A stretch of DNA of 64,000 bases. It comes from Melieria omissa (Eukaryota; Arthropoda; Insecta; Diptera; Ulidiidae). Both the position numbers and the translations under genes were made by a program. The notes under the pieces were generated by a model, which had not been told where the DNA came from, did not search any database, and saw only the letters and a list, made by a program, of their open reading frames with translations. This document shows positions 21,753 to 32,906 of the stretch, one piece after another. Within the stretch, counting starts at the first letter, position 1. Each line of letters starts with the position of its first letter. The stretch is taken from NCBI GenBank assembly GCA_963971225.1, contig OZ020267.1, forward strand, positions 36,732,989 to 36,796,988, in the 5' to 3' direction.

Positions 21753-22470
21753 TGATTTTTGCTTTGTAGAAACCCAAAAGTTGACAACGTCACAAATCCG
21801 ATCGTATGGGGGACGCCCTCTGGTGGTGAATTTCTGAACCTTAATTAATTTTGTATTTGTTGTACTCAACAATGTTGGCGATTGCTGAATAAATCATTGA
21901 AATCGGTTCAGTAGTTCCGGAGATAAGATGTTTCCTCGTATACTTTTACAAGTGGAGAGCCAACGGCATAGAAAATGGCCAATTTTGTATGACAGCCCCC
22001 TTAAGACTTGGAGTTAGCGGGTAGGTATGTTTGGAAGAAACATTTGGAAGGGAAAATAAATGGGTGCCGGTCATACATTTGTTACATCTGGGGGCAACCT
22101 GGAAGCAATGGTGGGCTCCCATTTTATAAAAACGACCATTTTGTATGGGAGCCCCGTTAAGGATTGGAGATAGAGGGAGAGTATGTTCGAAAAAAATGTT
22201 CAGTAAGGAAAACTAGGGGGGTCGGTAATAGATTTTAACCCTCTAAGAGCAACTTCTGACTAGCTGTGGAGCAATTTGTCGAATTTGCTAGCTTTTTTTG
22301 TGAACTTTGACCTCGATGCGATGCCATGTAGCCCCACCCTAGCCCCAAAAATTTGTTGACTCATGAACTTTTTTACCAAACCGCATAAAATTAGAGGTTA
22401 CGGAGCATCGAGAACCCACTATTAAGAATCTCCATACAACACTAAATCCAATCTACTGTACAGTGAACGC
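21753..22470 (+). repeat. Interspersed repeat, longest copy
   Basis: About 21753-22404 aligns inversely with 55233-55866, sharing AAGTTGACAAC, GACGCCCTCTGGTGG, AATTAATTTTGTATTTGTTG, ACGAGGAAACATC in inverse, and CCATTTTGTATGGGAGCC. Its right part also matches 56094-56311 directly. The element class is unknown; no terminal repeats or target duplications were found. Confidence 0.7.
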
Positions 22471-25400
22471 AAAAGCAATAAATTTAAATCGATTAAAATT
22501 CAATCAGATTGAAAAAATAGTCAAGCATTGTTGAAGCACTTTAGTAAATATTTGACTCCTAACTTGAACACTTCCCACATCCCTTGAGATACTTCTTATG
22601 TAAGCAAGAGGATAATCAGAGCATACTTCATACGAGCCAAAAAAAAACATTTTACATCTTAAATCATCATCTCAACATCTACCAACGCTCAACTTGGGTT
22701 ATGCTGATACGCAGCAGTGTTGAACATTGTGTACCCAAACCCAAACTGAAAGGCAATTTCTCTTTGAATTTTATTGCTAGTCAAACTGGATGCTTAGCAA
22801 CCATACCTTCCCCCCTTCCCCTACTTGCAATCCTTTTCAAGTGTCAGCAACCTTGCGTGACGTTGATTGAAGCACCAGATTGCAATAGTTTCCTACAACT
22901 TTACAACAGCAAAATAGTTGAATAGCAAACTACAATAAAACTTCCAAATTGGGCTCCATTTGTTGGTGCTGCTGGCCATTGTTGTTGTTGTTATGGTAGC
23001 AAAGTGCCAATAGATTTTGAAAATTAACTACCCAACAGGATTGTTGAGCATTTTCCACTTCATTAATTTTGTTCCTATACATTTTTAAGTCCAGCAGCCA
23101 CTTTAATTTATCACAGTACCCAAATGTTTACAATTCATTGAACTGTAAACAGGAAATGCACGTAAAACATTGAGTTCGAATTGATGCTAAGACAATTTTG
23201 AGTTCAATGTAATGGAAAATCGATAGCATCGATCATCAAACGCTGACAAGTGACAGTAAGTGCGCGAAATCAGCAGAATTTTTAGACACAAAATCTTAAT
23301 TAAGAAACGAGACTGTGCCACAAACGCCAAAGTCAATCGACAGCAACAACAACTTAAGCAATCGACTGGGGCACTTTGCATTGACAATCTTCATCTGAAT
23401 GAAATAACATATAACATATTGAATTTAATTGATTGGCTATGGTTTTATTTTGCCTGCGACGTACTCACCTTCTCTCGCTTTCAAGTAGACCGTATTGGCC
23501 ACAATATTCTCTAATTCCATTAGTTCCAGGTTGGCGGTTTTTTATTGTATCCTTTAGCCGGCTCGAAAAATTTATATATATATATGCGCGATATATATGT
23601 GCGTGTGAGTGTGCGTATGCGCGACACTTGGGCGTGTGTCCGCAGGTGGGCGAATGCGGTGCGTGAGTGCTGCTAATGATGGAAACACGAAAGCGTACAA
23701 CTCAATGATTGAGTGCGCGAGTGCGTGACGTTTGTGCTGTTGTTATTTACTTCTTTCACGCCTACTACGCTGCGTTGCCAACGCCCACTTTAATATCCGC
23801 CAAAACAGGAATCGTCGCTCAATTTGAGTTTGACTGGAACGCCACTGCCAGCAACAGTTTCCGTTTCCGGTTGTTTTTCCGGCTTCGTCGTTGGCGTGTT
23901 CTGGCCAAAGGACGTGCTGCGTAATGCTTAACGCTGTTGCGTTTTAATTTGCCACGAACACACTCAACTGGCCTAATACAGTCACTTTTGGCTATGTGAG
24001 AGTGCCCTTGTTGTTGTTGTTGTTTTTGTTTCTATGTCATCAAAGTGAGGCATTTATTTGCCAAGCATCAAAGACCACTTGTTGATGTGTCAAGTTTTTT
24101 TAAATACTTAAAATGCTTCTCTTTAAAAATCGCTCGAGTGTTTGTTTTAATGCTTTGGTTGTGTTGTTGTTGTCAGCGAATATTGCGTGCATGCGTGCAA
24201 ATGTGCCAATCGGTAGTGGATTTTGGAAATTTCAATAGCGGCAGCTAAGCGTCGACTATCTGAAAATATGCAAGAAAAATACATAAAATTAGATTTTCGT
24301 TGAAATTTAAGCAAGCGGCGTACATATGAAAAGCGGTTGGTTGCTCATACGCCCCCGTGGCCGGTTGCGCATACGCTCAGTTGGCCAAGTGAACACGTTC
24401 GTGCAGCAACAACTTAAAGTGCTGCTGCTGTCTAAGCGGCTTACGGTCGTCGGTCGGTCGGTCGCGACGGGCTGCCCACGTTTCGCCCAGCGAAACGAAA
24501 TACGCCAATGGCAACGCAGAAGAGCACAACCCATATCAAATGTGCAGCTGGTTGTAAGGAAATTTCTTTGTACAGGTGAAGCTTTATGCATTTGCCTGCT
24601 GTCCGGGGTTGGTTTAATGTATTGCAAAAGTTGAACTCATCAAACGTGGCAGCTGAAGCTGAGTGCTTTTGGCAGACCTGTGTGTAGTGTGTGGGTGAAT
24701 TGCAGTTATTTCGAGTAAAGTTTGGCCACAAAGTTTGACAGCTGCATTGCTGCACGACTGCAGTGGTTGCTGCCGAAAGGCTATGAAGCGCTGGTTTCGA
24801 ACACATTTCGTCGAATTGTAAAATTTAATGGGTTTAAAAAATGTTTCGTTAATATCCAACAAGTGTTGGCCTCATAAGTAATATTGAAATCAATGAATTC
24901 TATAGTGTTGTTGTTGTCAAGGGTAAACTAGGTTGCAAGTGCCGCACACAGGAATTTGTAGGAGATTTTAGTACCAATTTTGATTAAATACGAAATAAAC
25001 ACTTAAACACATTTTCATTTTTGGCTTAATTCTGGCGTTCAAGTTAATTTCTGAGCTTTGATGTATTCAGAGCCCTATAGTAGAATTTTATGGCGCATAT
25101 TTTTGTGGTACATGTTGTCCTTAAAAAGTCCTGTTTTACAGGACATTTTTGGCATTTTAGAAAAAAGGGTCAAATGGACCCATATAAATAGGAGCTACAA
25201 GGTTAACATGCTCCACAAAAATGTTCTTCGTAGTATTTCACACCAAATTGCTGAATACATCATATACCTAAAATGTGATGTTACAAGGTTTACGTATGCC
25301 GATTCACCATAAGAATGAGTAAAAAGGGGAAAACTTTGACCCCCAAAAACATAATTCAGACGTAAACTTTCTAAAACGCCGATACACGTATATTTTTTTT

Positions 25401-26934
25401 TTGGTCCCCTCTACCAGAATCCGTTGTCAGAATCTTGTTATTTTTATTTTTTTTATTTATATTAATTGATGTGATTAAGAAAAATTCAGCTTTAAACGAG
25501 AATGACATTAAATGGAAAAATTCCAAACTTGCACTGCTGCGACCGCAATGCACAACAATGCGAAATGCTTTTGCAATGGCAGAATTTATGCGCTGAGACA
25601 CGGTGCACAAGGGAAATCAAAATGCAACACGACAATGTGGTAACCAGAAACACAGACTGACACTTTGACAACCGCCAGCCGCGTACATAAAGTGCAATTC
25701 GATCAGCGGCAGCAGGCAACAGACAGCCGCAAAATGGCTTAAATTTCAAAGCGCACAGTGCAAGCGCACTTAAGAATCGAGGCAGAGCATGCGGAAACTC
25801 GATGCTGTATGTCCCCCGCACGACCACCCGCGCCACATAGTTGGGCAGTTGTGCTGGGTCAGCGCTGAGCACAACAAATCAAACTCATACACCCACAACA
25901 CATATGCAGCTAAGTGATACATATGCTTGCACCCCGCAAGGACCTCCTTTCACTCCTGCAACCATTAAAAGGAGTGACAATTTCGCGCAGGCGCCCCGCG
26001 CCACGCCCCTCACTCGAGCAAACATAATTTGTCAGGCTTTCAGCATAAGGAAATGAAATGAGCAGAAAGCGCCAAGCGCGCCAGCATTCAGTAAGGACTT
26101 TTTATGCGCTGAAAATTGACACAATTCCTGCAACTGGCGGAGGGAGGAGAGGGCTTTCATTTGCTGTGCAGCTGAATGGGCGCTGAATAAATAAGTGTAA
26201 TGATGCTTTCGTACTTAATCTGTGCTCGCCTGCTGCTTTCGAAAACATTTACTTGGTATGCTTTGTTCAGTGCTTTTATGATGAAGTGAAACAAAAATTT
26301 AATGGCATCGCATGGAATGGAATGGAATGGCGAATATGTGTGAACAAGCGAAAACGACATATGTGTGCGTGTGGCAGAAAGTTGTTGGTGGGTGGCCGGG
26401 AAAAAAAATCTAAAATAAACAACTCTGGTTTGAAGCGCACAGGAGCAGCTAGAAAGCAGAATCAGCAAAACTAACAACGATTCGATGCTGGTGGCACTCA
26501 ATGCGATTTCACATGTGTTTTCAACTGTGTAGAATGGCGAATACGAATAAGTGGACACTTAAGAGTTTTTGATTTTTTTTTTGCAATTAAGTTGTTCATG
26601 TTTGGTTTTTGAGGTCAGTTCGAATGTGGTTTGAGCGAAAGTGTGATGGTTTAAACCAGTCAAGGACGAACAATGTCTATCGCAGGCCATGCTTCAGTTG
26701 GCCATTAAATACTTAAATAATCTATAATTGTAGCCACAACCTTAAAACAGTTCACTTTCAATTATTCTGTTTTCCAAATTAATTTCAGCAACACAAATTA
26801 AATGACTCAAAGAATGAGCATTTATTATTTTTCTTTCACACGTTTGTTTTCCTATTTGTTTTCCTGATTCAATATTGGCTCAGTGCTCATTTGTACAAAT
26901 CTGCAATACTTCTTTGAGATAAGATTGAAATATT
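22471..26934. other. Long noncoding stretch, no gene recognised
   Basis: Contains GTT runs (22976-22996, 24007-24031), a TA/TG-rich patch near 23570-23605, GC-richer parts at 23640-23930 and 24310-24640, and AT-rich DNA with T runs. Frames up to 133 aa overlap on both strands and none shows a recognisable motif. Regulatory or intronic sequence of a gene outside the window is possible but cannot be shown. Confidence 0.4.
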
Positions 26935-26942
26935 GTCGATGC

Positions 26943-27071
26943 CAGTGGCGCAAAAAGGCAGGTTTGGGGGCTCAAACCAAATACAAAATAAGATTTTAAA
27001 TGGTATTGAGTTCAAAGTTGTACTAAATCTCAACCGCGCCCCCTCCAAATGAAATCATGTGTGCGCCACTG
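26943..27071. mobile_element. 129-bp hAT-like MITE with 8-bp TSD
   Basis: Ends CAGTGGCGCA, inverted at the right as TGCGCCACTG. Flanks GTCGATGC (26935-26942) and GTTGATGC (27072-27079) match at 7 of 8 positions. A diverged fragment of similar interior lies near 449-520. Confidence 0.7.
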
Positions 27072-27304
27072 GTTGATGCTAACATACCTACATACTCCTG
27101 TGATGTTCTTGCTGAGTTGCAGGAAGTTTTCAAGGAGGCCGAAGTAAAGTCGTTTCACTGAATTGACCGTGAAAAACAAACTGCTCACATGTATTCACAG
27201 CAAAGAACGTAACAATCACTATTTGACTGGGAATCAAGCATTGTTTGAACACGTGAGGCAGCCGACCACTGATTACACCGTGCGATTAAATTTTGTATAT
27301 CCTT

Positions 27305-27600
27305 AATTAATAAAGTTAGAAGGACGAATTTCAAGGATGTAGTAGTATACAAATTAGTCCTTAAGATATATTTTTTTCAAAAAAATACTATTAGAAATTT
27401 GCAAGGATATTCAAGGATAAAGTTTTAAAAGGACATTTTTAATACCTCTTCGTCCTTTTGCACCAAAACATTAAATTTTCTAAGATTCTAAGGATTGCTT
27501 TATTTCATTTGATACCTATATTGTTATTGTACAATGCGCTAAATTTATGAAATAATTCTTTGAAATAAACATGTCCTTGAAATTTCAAAGTCCTTTAAAA
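27305..27600 (-). repeat. MITE-like repeat, copy 2 (inverse of 18705-19005)
   Basis: Matches copy 1 in reverse, including TTCGTCCTTTTGCACCAAAA and TTGAAATTTCAAAGTCCTTT. Non-coding. Confidence 0.65.
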
Positions 27601-28108
27601 AAAATCCTGACGTCAGAGAGAAAAACTTAAAACGCAGTTTTACTACATTTGTCGCTTAGTTTTGCGAGTATATCGATTTTTTCGTGTGTAAAATTTGTTG
27701 TCACACGGTGTTATAGGCCAAGGCGGCCCATAGTAGTTGTCTTTTTTTTGCGGAAAAAAAATCTTATTCCTGAGTGAATAAATTGGAACTCTAAAAAAAT
27801 ATTTATGGATACTAAAGTTTAACTGCAGCAACATTTATTACAAACACTGATCCAAAGAGCAAAATTCGCATTTCTTGGAGCCGAAAAGTGGCATAAAAAG
27901 TGTTTTATGTTTTCGTCACTGTCTGATCTCTGCAACAACAACATTTCTATCCGTCTGTCTGCTCTGTTCCAATAATAAAATATATAGTTATGATCCCAAG
28001 TCTGAGACAAAACAAGTTGAGTTTTTTTTAGGAAAAATTGTACCGAAGTTCAAGTCGATACTGCGATGCCATGTGACGTCTATGCTCCAATACTGTCAAC
28101 ATTCTTAC
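27601..28108. other. Noncoding stretch
   Basis: No ORF with recognisable content. It ends at the TA target of the mariner. Confidence 0.35.
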
Positions 28109-28110
28109 TA

Positions 28111-29393
28111 CATGGGCTGAAAAGTCTTTGGCCTGACATAGAGATGGCGCCAAAACTTAAGAATTATTGTGTTGTATGGAAAACCATCCTTAACTTAGAT
28201 TCTGTCAAAGTTTCATGACATTTGGTTGACTCGTTTTCAAGTTATTGCTTTCGAAGTGACGCTACCTCTGAATTTTTGTAAACAATGGAAAAAAGTAAAT
28301 TTCGTGTTTTGATAAAACATTGCTATTTGATGGGCAAAAATACAGTGAAAACAAAACCATGGCTTGATAAATGTTATAATACATCTGCTCCACCAAATTC
28401 AACTATCAAGTATTGGTTTGCTGAGTTTCGTCGTGACCGTACGAGCACCAGTGATGCACCGCGTTCAGGGAGGCCAAATGAGGCAGTTAATCCGGAAAAC
28501 ATCCAAAAAATCACGGACCTTGTGTTAAATGATCGCAAAATAAAATTGAGTGAGATAGCTATCATAGGCATCTCAAAAGAACGCGTTGGTCATATCATTC
28601 ATGAACATTTACACATGCGGAAGCTGTGCGCGCGATGGGTGCCGCGTTTGCTGACAATTGACCAAAAAGCAAAACGTGTTCGTCTTTCAACCGATAATTT
28701 GGAGCGAATTCGTCGTAATAAGAAGGATTTTTTGAGGCGGTTTGTGACAATGGATGAAACATGGATCCATCACTACACACCTGAGTCCAATCGACAGTCG
28801 GCAGAGTGGTTGTTGCCTGGTGAAAGTCGTCCGAAGCGCCCAAAAACACAACAATCGGCTGGCAAGATTCTGGCCAGTATTTTTTGGGATGCACATGGTA
28901 TAATCTTGATAGACTATCTTCAACATGGAAAAACAATCAATAGACAATATTACTGTGCTTTGTTGGATCGATTGGACAACGAGATCAAGTCTAAACGACC
29001 TCATTTGGCCAAGAAAAAAATCCTGTTTCACCAAGACAATGCACCAGCTCATTCTGCTCGCGATACGACCGAAAAATTAGAGGAATTACGCTACGAAGTC
29101 GTCAAACACCCACCGTATTCACCAGATTTAGCACCCAGCGACTATTTCCTCTTTCCCAGGTTGAAAAATTGGCTCGCCGGAAAAATATTTTACTCAAATG
29201 AGGAGGTCGAGTTGGAAACAAACGCCTATTTTGAAGAGCTTCACGCGGATCACTATAAGAAAGGCATCGAAATGTTGGAAGACCGTTACACTAAATGCAT
29301 TACTCTAAATGGAGATTATGTCGAAGATTAAAATCATTTTTGCACTAAAAATATCGTTTTTTCATTGTCAGGCCAAGGACTTTTCAGCCCATG
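28111..29393 (+). mobile_element. Complete irritans-type mariner element
   Basis: Inverted ends of 28 bp begin CATGGGCTGAAAAGTC and differ at one position (T/C at base 17). TA lies on both sides (28109-28110, 29394-29395). The element is 1283 bp, the normal length for mariner, and holds one uninterrupted transposase ORF. The near-identical ends and open frame indicate a fairly recent insertion. Confidence 0.95.
28285..29331 (+). CDS. Mariner transposase, 348 aa, irritans subfamily
   Basis: Cut-and-paste transposase that binds the terminal repeats and inserts at TA. The N-terminal half is the helix-turn-helix DNA-binding region (FRVLIKHCYLMGKNT, SGRP near residue 61, ISKERVGHIIHEHL near 96-109). 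The catalytic domain is DD34D: Asp157 in TMDETWIHHYTPESNRQSAE, Asp251 in HQDNAPAH, and Asp286 in YSPDLAPSDYFLF, with 34 residues between the last two. The ATG at 28285 gives the usual N-terminus and the length is normal for mariner (about 345-350). Two oddities: the linker motif is WVPRLL where the family has WVPHEL/WVPREL, so the Glu is lost; and the second helix reads EIAIIGISKERV, about one residue shorter than usual. Catalytic residues are complete, but activity may be reduced. Confidence 0.95.
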   Translation: MEKSKFRVLIKHCYLMGKNTVKTKPWLDKCYNTSAPPNSTIKYWFAEFRRDRTSTSDAPRSGRPNEAVNPENIQKITDLVLNDRKIKLSEIAIIGISKERVGHIIHEHLHMRKLCARWVPRLLTIDQKAKRVRLSTDNLERIRRNKKDFLRRFVTMDETWIHHYTPESNRQSAEWLLPGESRPKRPKTQQSAGKILASIFWDAHGIILIDYLQHGKTINRQYYCALLDRLDNEIKSKRPHLAKKKILFHQDNAPAHSARDTTEKLEELRYEVVKHPPYSPDLAPSDYFLFPRLKNWLAGKIFYSNEEVELETNAYFEELHADHYKKGIEMLEDRYTKCITLNGDYVED

Positions 29394-29398
29394 TAGTA

Positions 29399-29460
29399 GT
29401 TAGGTTAGGTCATGGTGAGACCCAATCGGAGGCCTGAAAGGCCCATTGTGATACCACATA
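29399..29460 (-). repeat. 3' end of a non-LTR element with CCTAA tail
   Basis: Read on the minus strand: TATCACAATGGGCC, then CCGATTGGGTCTCACC, ending in CCTAACCTAAC. The same style of 3' end occurs at 53090-53209 and 54747-54815. No coding part is attached. Confidence 0.55.
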
Positions 29461-29529
29461 TTTTACCCGTTTTTTTAATGTGTATGCAACACTGTTTTTT
29501 CCAACATGTGTTACAACACATATCGACCG

Positions 29530-29775
29530 GATGGGGAAAGGGAGGACCTACAGTTGAACGCCGAACGGCGGTTGGCAATTTTTTCTTTCAGACTTGAAGG
29601 TTTAGCCTTGAATGCCACGAACGTCCTTGTCTGATTCTTGTTACTCTCACCTTCTTCATGTGAATAGCCACAGAAGTAAATATGCGCTTTACCAGCTCTA
29701 GCTGGGATTCGAACCTAGGACCTCTGGTATTAGAAGCTAGCGCGCTACCCATTGGAATATCGAGGCCGGCTGTCA
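29530..29775 (-). mobile_element. tRNA-derived SINE, variant head
   Basis: On the minus strand the head carries AATGGGTAGCGCGCTAGC and box B GGTTCGAATCC. The body ends with CCGCCGTTCGGCG and CTGTAGGTCC, paralleling CGCCATTCGG and TTGTAGGTCC in the 58860-59191 SINE. Head and body thus come from different combinations in this genome. Confidence 0.65.
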
Positions 29776-29799
29776 ACATAACATGCACAGGACAAATTT

Positions 29800-30000
29800 T
29801 GCTGGTACTACAGACGCATCCACCACTTTACGCAGACTCCTCAAAACTTGTCAAGGACTTTCCTAATCTCCTATCTGAACTGGATAGTCGTAACTCTATA
29901 GAGTTGCAATGGATCCCAAAACACAAAGGTCACAAATTCAGCAACAAGCCTATTTCCTAAAGAGGTCGAAAGCGCGCACTGATGGACCTCGAACCATTCA
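29800..30000 (+). pseudogene. Non-LTR RNase H fragment
   Basis: LYADSSKLVKDFPNLLSEL followed by IELQWIPKHKGHKFSNK resembles the third RNase H Asp and the WIPxHxGxxGNE segment of a non-LTR RNase H. It is short, with the GNExAD motif decayed and stops soon after. The region to 30440 shows no further recognisable coding. Confidence 0.55.
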
Positions 30001-30442
30001 GTGGACTGACCAGACCAGACTGATATATAAGAATGGCTGAAGAGTTGGGTACACCAACATTAGCAATAGACCAACAACACAGGACTACGTCAGTCAAAAC
30101 GGTTCTTAATCCCAGACAGAAGAGTGTCCAGAAAACTCCTCGCGCTATAGAAGAAGGACCTTCGCATCTTCACTGGATACCTTACTTGTCGCTATTTACT
30201 CGAGCATCATCTCAATGGAGGGCGGCAATTTTAGCCTCGGAGTAGTTTAGTAACAACCTCAGAGAGCGCTTGAAATAATAAAAACCTTCATCCTAAAGAG
30301 GTCAAACCAAGGTTTGCACAAAAGAGCAGCAGTGGCCGCGGCGTTTTATAGCCTTAGATTAGGTAGGGAGGGGGCGTGACCGACACAAACCGCACTTGCA
30401 TTTGGAGGTCAAAATGGCCCATTGTGAATTCCTTCTTAAATA

Positions 30443-30952
30443 CGAGGGCGGGTCAATAAGTCCGTGACTTTTTGAATTTCCCGCCTCTTAATTGAAATGG
30501 CAACACTGCTCCCGTCAACAGTCATCTGTCAGTTGACTCTTGTCAAAAATTGAACAAGCTGCGACATTTAGTTTGTTATTGACAGCCGTTAATATCAGAC
30601 TACCGCGTTGACTGAATTTCGTGTGCAAGGTGCACACATATGCAGTTTCCATGGCAAAAATCCATGAATTGGGCTACGAATTGCTCCCTCATCCCGCCTA
30701 TTCACCCGATCTAGCCCCAAGTGACTATTTCTTGTTCCCAAACTTGAAGAAATGGCTCGGCGGAAAGAGATTTGCCTCCAATGACGAAGTCATCTCACAA
30801 ACAAATGCCTATTTTGAAGGGATAAAAAAACTGGAGAAACGTTGGGCTAAGTGTATAGATCTCAAAGGAGACTACGTTGAAAAATAAAATAACTTTTTAT
30901 CTAAAAACTTCTGTTTCATTCAAAAAGTCACGGACTTATTGACCCGCTCTCG
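30443..30952 (+). mobile_element. Internally deleted mariner, 510 bp
   Basis: Inverted ends of about 32 bp begin CGAGGGCGGGTCAATAAG on the left and CGAGAGCGGGTCAATAAG read inward from the right, one mismatch. TA lies on both sides (30441-30442, 30953-30954). The length is well under half of a full mariner. Only the 5' untranslated segment and the transposase C-terminus remain, so it can move only if supplied with transposase. Its ends differ from those of the mariner at 28111-29393. Confidence 0.9.
30621..30887 (+). pseudogene. Mariner transposase C-terminal remnant
   Basis: From about residue 10 the frame reads MAKIHELGYELLPHP, then YSPDLAPSDYFLF with the third catalytic Asp, KKWLGGKRF, NAYFEGIKKLEKRWAKC and the terminal GDYVEK. 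The first two aspartates and the DNA-binding domain are deleted. The sequence is irritans-like. A short segment expected between NAYFE and GIKKLE is also missing. Not functional as a transposase. Confidence 0.9.
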
Positions 30953-31014
30953 TAGTTCTGGAGCTAACCAATCAGTCTCAATCCGGTGGAAATCAGTTCG
31001 ACCTCTAAATAAAG

Positions 31015-31175
31015 AAGAGCATATTCGAGATTTCAATTTTTGCTGCGCCAGCCAGGTATGTCAGGAATCTTGAACCCAGGCATACGGAGCTGGCAGAGAA
31101 AGTTTTGTATCGCTTTTATTTCTTCTGCATCTTCGCAACATTTGCAGACATCGCTGGACGAGAGGCATTATTTAA
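31015..31175 (-). pseudogene. Possible non-LTR C-terminal zinc fragment
   Basis: The minus frame reads DVCKCCEDAEEIKAIQNFLC, similar to the CxxC-x(n)-H-x4-C end of RNase H-type non-LTR proteins but with the His not obvious. Weak, supported mainly by the neighbouring fragments. Confidence 0.35.
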
Positions 31176-31180
31176 TAAGC

Positions 31181-31960
31181 ATAGATTTAATAATTACAGC
31201 CTTAAAAAAAATAATTATTATTAATTGCGTCACAGTTAGAGAATCCCGTCTCATCTCGTCCATTGACTCATTTTCCACCATCAACAAAGTGTAAGTTCGT
31301 AGCGAGCTCAATTTTGCTATCAACGCAATAAGTTTGTTTCATATAATTTAACAACTTTTCCTATTAATTCTCTATAATTGAAAAAGTTGCAGAGAAGATT
31401 AACATTTATTTCTATGTAATCATAATTGTTTTACTACTTAATTTCGAGTTTTAGCAAAACCTGAAATGTGGCACTGGAAAGTCTGACTGTGACATGCAAA
31501 GCATTTCATGCTCATTCAATGAATCACGTGAAAGTATTTCAACAAATTGTTTCACATTATCGCACAACACACACACACACCCAAACAGCTAAACTGTTTA
31601 TTAGCGAAATGCGACAAAAATTGGCAGCAGTTAGCAAATTAATTTTACCGGCAGGTGGTAATTTTCCCAAAACACCTTTGAAAACATACCAACACAATGG
31701 TTGGTTGCTGGTACTAAAATGTGCACATTGTGCGGCTTAAATACGAAGACGTGCCACCACAGGCATCGCTGCGTTGTCGCCATTCAAGGCGTGAGACGCT
31801 GATGCGACGCACCAATGCACCGAACGCGCTATAAATCGATTTATTTCGAATGCCGATTTCAGAGCTGGCAGCTTCAAAGCGATTGTGTGCACTAAATAAT
31901 TGAAAGGCAATTGACGTGCGCCAGGCAATACGACAACGCACTGTGGGACGAGTCAGTATT
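31181..31960. other. Noncoding stretch
   Basis: Has a short CA run (31565-31578). No recognisable coding. The GC-richer part at 31740-31940 has overlapping frames on one strand without motifs. Confidence 0.35.
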
Positions 31961-31961
31961 A

Positions 31962-32906
31962 AGTGTGGCCGAAAGTTGAAACAGTAGTCCTAGGTTAATG
32001 AAATTTGGCGCACATGAATTTTTTATGAAAATATATGTCTGGAGAAACACTTGCCATATAAAAGTTTTATTCAGATTTTAATATCTGTGCCAAATTAAAA
32101 GATATTTTCGAAATATTGACTACGAATATATCACAGTGTTGCCAGATCAGGAGATTTCCTCTTAGATTTAGGAGATTCTTGGCCTTTTAGGAGAATTTTA
32201 TACGAGGAAGAATTGTTTAGGAGAAAGTTTAAGAGATTTATAATTTATGTTAGGAGATTTTTCGGAACCGTAGTGGATTTTTAGGAGATTTTTGAATAAC
32301 AAAGTATGATGTATTGGGAACACTGGCAATAAAATATATTTTGGCAACTGTTTTAATACTCAAAGCATCCTATTGTGTTAAAAATTTGTAAGTTTACAAA
32401 ACGTAAGCTCGCTTTAGCTCGTTCTTACTTATTGCTGTCACAATGAAATCCCGCCAAAAACTACACTTTTTATTTTTTTTCATTTGTTATATGATTTGTT
32501 TTTGTTAAGTTTTTGTTGTTAAGCTGAAGATATGTATATATTTTAATTTTTTGTATGAGAAGTATTTTTATGAGAAGTAACTTTTGGGAAATTTCAGTAA
32601 TTCCTTAAGATTTAGGAAAAAGTCATTTCAGGTATCTGGCAACACTAATTAATCAAACGGACTACAAAAAACATAGTCCGAAAATGGGCAGGATATGCCA
32701 CACCCATGGTGTTGCTATTTCTTTTATTTTTAATATTTTTAAAACTTCAACTTTACTGTCACCCTGTGATTTTATTAATTTATTAGTTTTTAAAAATTTG
32801 TTACACATATTTCTCTATTTTAGAGTATTAACTATCATCAAATAAAACTCAATAGAACCTAATAGAATTCAAAAATCCATTTTTGACCCATTTTGGCCAC
32901 ACTTGT
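31962..32906. repeat. Possible element with AGTGTGGCC ends
   Basis: AGTGTGGCCGAAAGTT on the left and AGTGTGGCCAAAATGG read inward on the right could be inverted ends. It contains the nested 32134-32646 element. No target duplication was found, so the boundaries are tentative. Confidence 0.35.
32134..32646 (+). repeat. GTGTTGCCAG-family element
   Basis: Left end AGTGTTGCCAGATCAGG, right end TATCTGGCAACACT, a clear inverted pair. The interior shares TATGATGTATTGG and TTATTGCTGTCAC with 1-443, and the AGGAGATTT start with 5260-5834. Non-coding. Confidence 0.7.

Noticed and set aside
24307..24634. Overlapping 106- and 102-aa frames on both strands as a gene
   Set aside because: Mutually antisense, rich in Arg/Ser from GC-rich sequence, no motif, no splice or start context.
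29399..29412. TTAGG-like repeat as telomeric sequence
   Set aside because: Only two units, joined to a non-LTR 3' end that recurs at 53 and 54.7 kb. Higher flies generally lack TTAGG telomeres.
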